NCBI GenBank assembly: GCA_046590205.1
Contig: JBKJTT010000039.1
Span: 1-15,490, forward strand
Length of the DNA stretch: 15,490 bases
From: DATDEW01 sp046590205
GTDB taxonomy: Bacteria; Bacteroidota; Ignavibacteria; Palsa-1295
Direction: 5' to 3'
Shown: positions 13,334 to 15,490 of the stretch, in pieces
How positions within the stretch are numbered: the stretch's first letter is position 1
How the letters are laid out: each line of letters opens with the position of its first letter
The notes under the pieces: generated by a model
Databases searched by the model: none
What the model was told of the DNA's origin: nothing
What the model saw: only the letters and a program-made list of their open reading frames with translations
Translations under genes and position numbers: made by a program

Positions 13334-15490
13334 TTATGTTTTTCTACTTACAGAGACAGTAGTCCCTTTCCCGAGACTTGATACTACTTCACACTTTGCA
13401 CCTATAGACACCGCAAAACTATTCATCATAAAGAGTCCGTAATGTTGCGTTCGTGCAAGTGAAGTCACATCTGAAGGGACAATGAATCCCTTCCCATTAT
13501 CTGAAATTATCAGTTGAGACTGAATTGCATCTGAATGAAAACGAACAGAAATCTCGCTTGCTTCCGCATGCTTTACTATATTCCCTATTGATGTCCGAAA
13601 TATACGAAACAGGTTTTGCATGATCAAAGGAGAAAGCACTATCTCTTCTTTCGCTATATCCTCAACAACAGAAATACTCGGGTGCATTTCATGAAAGTTC
13701 TCAAGCGAAAGCTTCAGCTCTTCGGCAAACCCAAGATCAAAACGAGGGATCTGCAATTCAGAAGTGATTGAGCGCAGGTCAGACCGTACCTTTGCCAATA
13801 GCTCTTCGAGCTGTTGAGTGTTTTCGTCAGCCCTTGCCGCAATTGGTCCGATCATGAATCGAGTTGCATAAAGATCTTGTAGAGGACCGTCATGAAGTTC
13901 ACTTGCAAGGCTGACTCTTTCTTTTTCACGTGCTGCCTCAAGATCGGCAAGATGTTGTTGGCGAATTCTCTCTTTCCTGCGAATAGCATACCCCACAACC
14001 AACAGAATCATCAGGGCAACCCCAGAGCGGAAGCACCACGTTGCCCAATATGGAGGAGAGACATGAATTCTAATTGCTATCTCATTCGGGTCCCATTCCC
14101 CTTCACGATTGAATACTTTTACCCTAAAAACATAATCGCCCGGAGCAATATTCGTAAACGAGGCATAATTTCTATTTCCGGCATTCACCCAGTCATCATG
14201 TAAGCCATCTAACCTGTACGCATAACGTTTATTTATCGTGCTTTTAAAATCAAGAGCAGCAAATTCAATCGAAATATTATTTTCATCATACTCAAGATTG
14301 ATGGTGTCATCTTTCGTCAGGTCTGTATACCTATTCACTCCTGAAATAGCAAGCGATGTTATAACCAGTGGTGCGCTTGTCTTACGAGCAGACAATTGCC
14401 TTGGGAAGAAGCTTGTGATACCATCAGCTGAACCAAAAAACATTTCGCCTGATGGAAGCTTAGCTGCAGCATTGAATTGGAAGCCACTAAATAATACCCC
14501 ATCATCCCATCCATAAGCAGTATATGTTTTCTTTAGGGGGTCAAATTTTAGAATGCCAGATCTACCAGACATCCACAATGATCCATCCTCATCCTCAAGG
14601 ATAGATCGAATATTATCACTAATTACATCATTGCTTTCGGTAAAGTGTGTGGATTTGCCTGTATTCCTATCAAAAAGATTTAGAACACCGGCAGATGTAC
14701 ACACCCAAAATCGACCGGATTTATCCTCAAGCAAACAGTTAATTTCATCGTCGCTCAAACTCATTGAGTCATTTTTGTCATGATGGTATCGTGTGAATTT
14801 GTCGTTCTTTCTATCTAGAGAATACAATCCTTTAGAAGTTCCGATCCATAGCATTCCATTCCTGTCCTCAATAAATACAGTGACAGATCTATTTTTCAGA
14901 GTATCTGGAGGCAGGGGCAACTTGTATGACCGAATTATTTTTGTAGTAGGATTGAAAGACATGAAGTCATTTTGGCTGCCATTATAATTAAAGGCCCCTA
15001 CCCAAATACAACCGCTTTTATCTTCATAAATTGTCCTACCGAACTTAGACAAATTCGGTGGTGTTACGGTATCATCTGAACTAAATAGCGGACGGATTCG
15101 ATTTGTACCTCTCTCTTTCATTACAACCGGACCTTGATTTAAAACTGTAGTCCACAGATCACCATTAGCCCTTTCATAGAGACAAGTTACAAATGGTAAG
15201 TATGATTTACCGTAATCGAGTGATACTAAAGACATATAATTAAACTCTTGCGTAATAGTATCCCATTCGAATATGTCCCCTATTGCTGTTGCTGTTATCA
15301 GAGTACCAGCTTTTGTTTTGATGATGGACCTGCTTGTTCTTGAAACCGCTTCGTCTGGTCTTGTCTTAGAAATAAGAGAATGATTAGAAAACAAATCCAA
15401 ACTTTTATCAGAAACATAAAGCCCACCGGTACGGCTACCTAACCATATATTATCATTATTATCTTTTAACATGCTATATAATCTTGGTGG
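13334..15490 (-). CDS. Propeller/Y_Y_Y sensor histidine kinase (5' end outside window)
   Basis: A membrane sensor kinase, partner of the regulator at 12685-13317. The frame is open to the window edge; residues before the internal Met at 15472 already fit a propeller repeat (RLYSMLKDNNDNIWLGSRTG), so the gene continues beyond 15490. Visible parts, counted from the edge: periplasmic two-component propeller repeats (1 to about 375; phrases such as LEDKSGRFWVCTSAGVLNLF and IEDRNGMLWIGTSKGLYSLD), a Y_Y_Y domain (about 420-467; YAYRLDGLHDDWV, FRVKVFNREGEWD), one transmembrane helix (about 484-503), and a HisKA_3 dimerisation domain with phospho-His in ELHDGPLQDLY (about 531). Last is a HATPase domain (about 630-718) with N box GNIVKHA and G box DNGKGF. 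Such sensors usually detect extracellular ligands, often glycans. No receiver domain is fused. Confidence 0.92.
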   Translation of the reverse strand, partial: PPRLYSMLKDNNDNIWLGSRTGGLYVSDKSLDLFSNHSLISKTRPDEAVSRTSRSIIKTKAGTLITATAIGDIFEWDTITQEFNYMSLVSLDYGKSYLPFVTCLYERANGDLWTTVLNQGPVVMKERGTNRIRPLFSSDDTVTPPNLSKFGRTIYEDKSGCIWVGAFNYNGSQNDFMSFNPTTKIIRSYKLPLPPDTLKNRSVTVFIEDRNGMLWIGTSKGLYSLDRKNDKFTRYHHDKNDSMSLSDDEINCLLEDKSGRFWVCTSAGVLNLFDRNTGKSTHFTESNDVISDNIRSILEDEDGSLWMSGRSGILKFDPLKKTYTAYGWDDGVLFSGFQFNAAAKLPSGEMFFGSADGITSFFPRQLSARKTSAPLVITSLAISGVNRYTDLTKDDTINLEYDENNISIEFAALDFKSTINKRYAYRLDGLHDDWVNAGNRNYASFTNIAPGDYVFRVKVFNREGEWDPNEIAIRIHVSPPYWATWCFRSGVALMILLVVGYAIRRKERIRQQHLADLEAAREKERVSLASELHDGPLQDLYATRFMIGPIAARADENTQQLEELLAKVRSDLRSITSELQIPRFDLGFAEELKLSLENFHEMHPSISVVEDIAKEEIVLSPLIMQNLFRIFRTSIGNIVKHAEASEISVRFHSDAIQSQLIISDNGKGFIVPSDVTSLARTQHYGLFMMNSFAVSIGAKCEVVSSLGKGTTVSVSRKT

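Overview
The window looks like chromosome from the Bacteroidota/Chlorobiota (FCB) group. The evidence is a very large secreted protein with a C-terminal type IX secretion (Por) sorting domain, start codons without obvious Shine-Dalgarno sequences, promoters with a TAnnTTTG-like -7 box, and a hybrid-style sensor with propeller and Y_Y_Y domains. From memory, the DUF11 plus T9SS style of the large protein fits Kapabacteria or Ignavibacteria, but the sequence alone does not settle the lineage. Base composition is even and AT-rich.

Layout: bases 1-113 form a near-perfect fold-back palindrome that cuts off an outer-membrane beta-barrel gene (10-609, minus); this is probably a contig-end or chimera artefact. 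A 51-codon membrane protein of the lmo0937/DUF5670 type follows (752-907, minus). Divergent from it is a plus-strand pair: a small AraC-family regulator and a single-domain receiver. An 800-base gene-poor stretch (2262-3064) holds a tRNA 3'-end fragment with its terminator, two integrase-arm-like direct repeats and a short coding relic, and looks like the edge of an old integration.

From 3065 to the right edge all genes are on the minus strand. In transcription order they start with a sensor histidine kinase (cut by the right edge) and its NarL/FixJ-type response regulator. Next comes a run of small secreted proteins (12482 down to 7722), then the 1497-residue T9SS surface protein. The small secreted genes fall into two divergent paralogous families. 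Family A (7722-8234, 8402-8836, 9021-9488, possibly 9652-10353) shares a C-terminal CK-x-(L/F)-G core. Family B (11067-11870, 11982-12482 and a frameshifted relic at 10594-11034) shares a Cys-rich mature N terminus.

The most unusual feature is that the non-coding parts of this run are better conserved than its proteins. Several genes share a promoter (TACTTCTTTT, 16 nt, YATTTTTG). Three share a 35-nt leader element differing at only four positions. Most end in near-identical hairpins built on AACCGTGAC/GTCACGGTT, and the same hairpin ends the two-component operon. The run therefore looks like an array of expression cassettes around fast-diverging secreted proteins, next to a T9SS surface protein and a two-component system that might control it. 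That functional link is inference.
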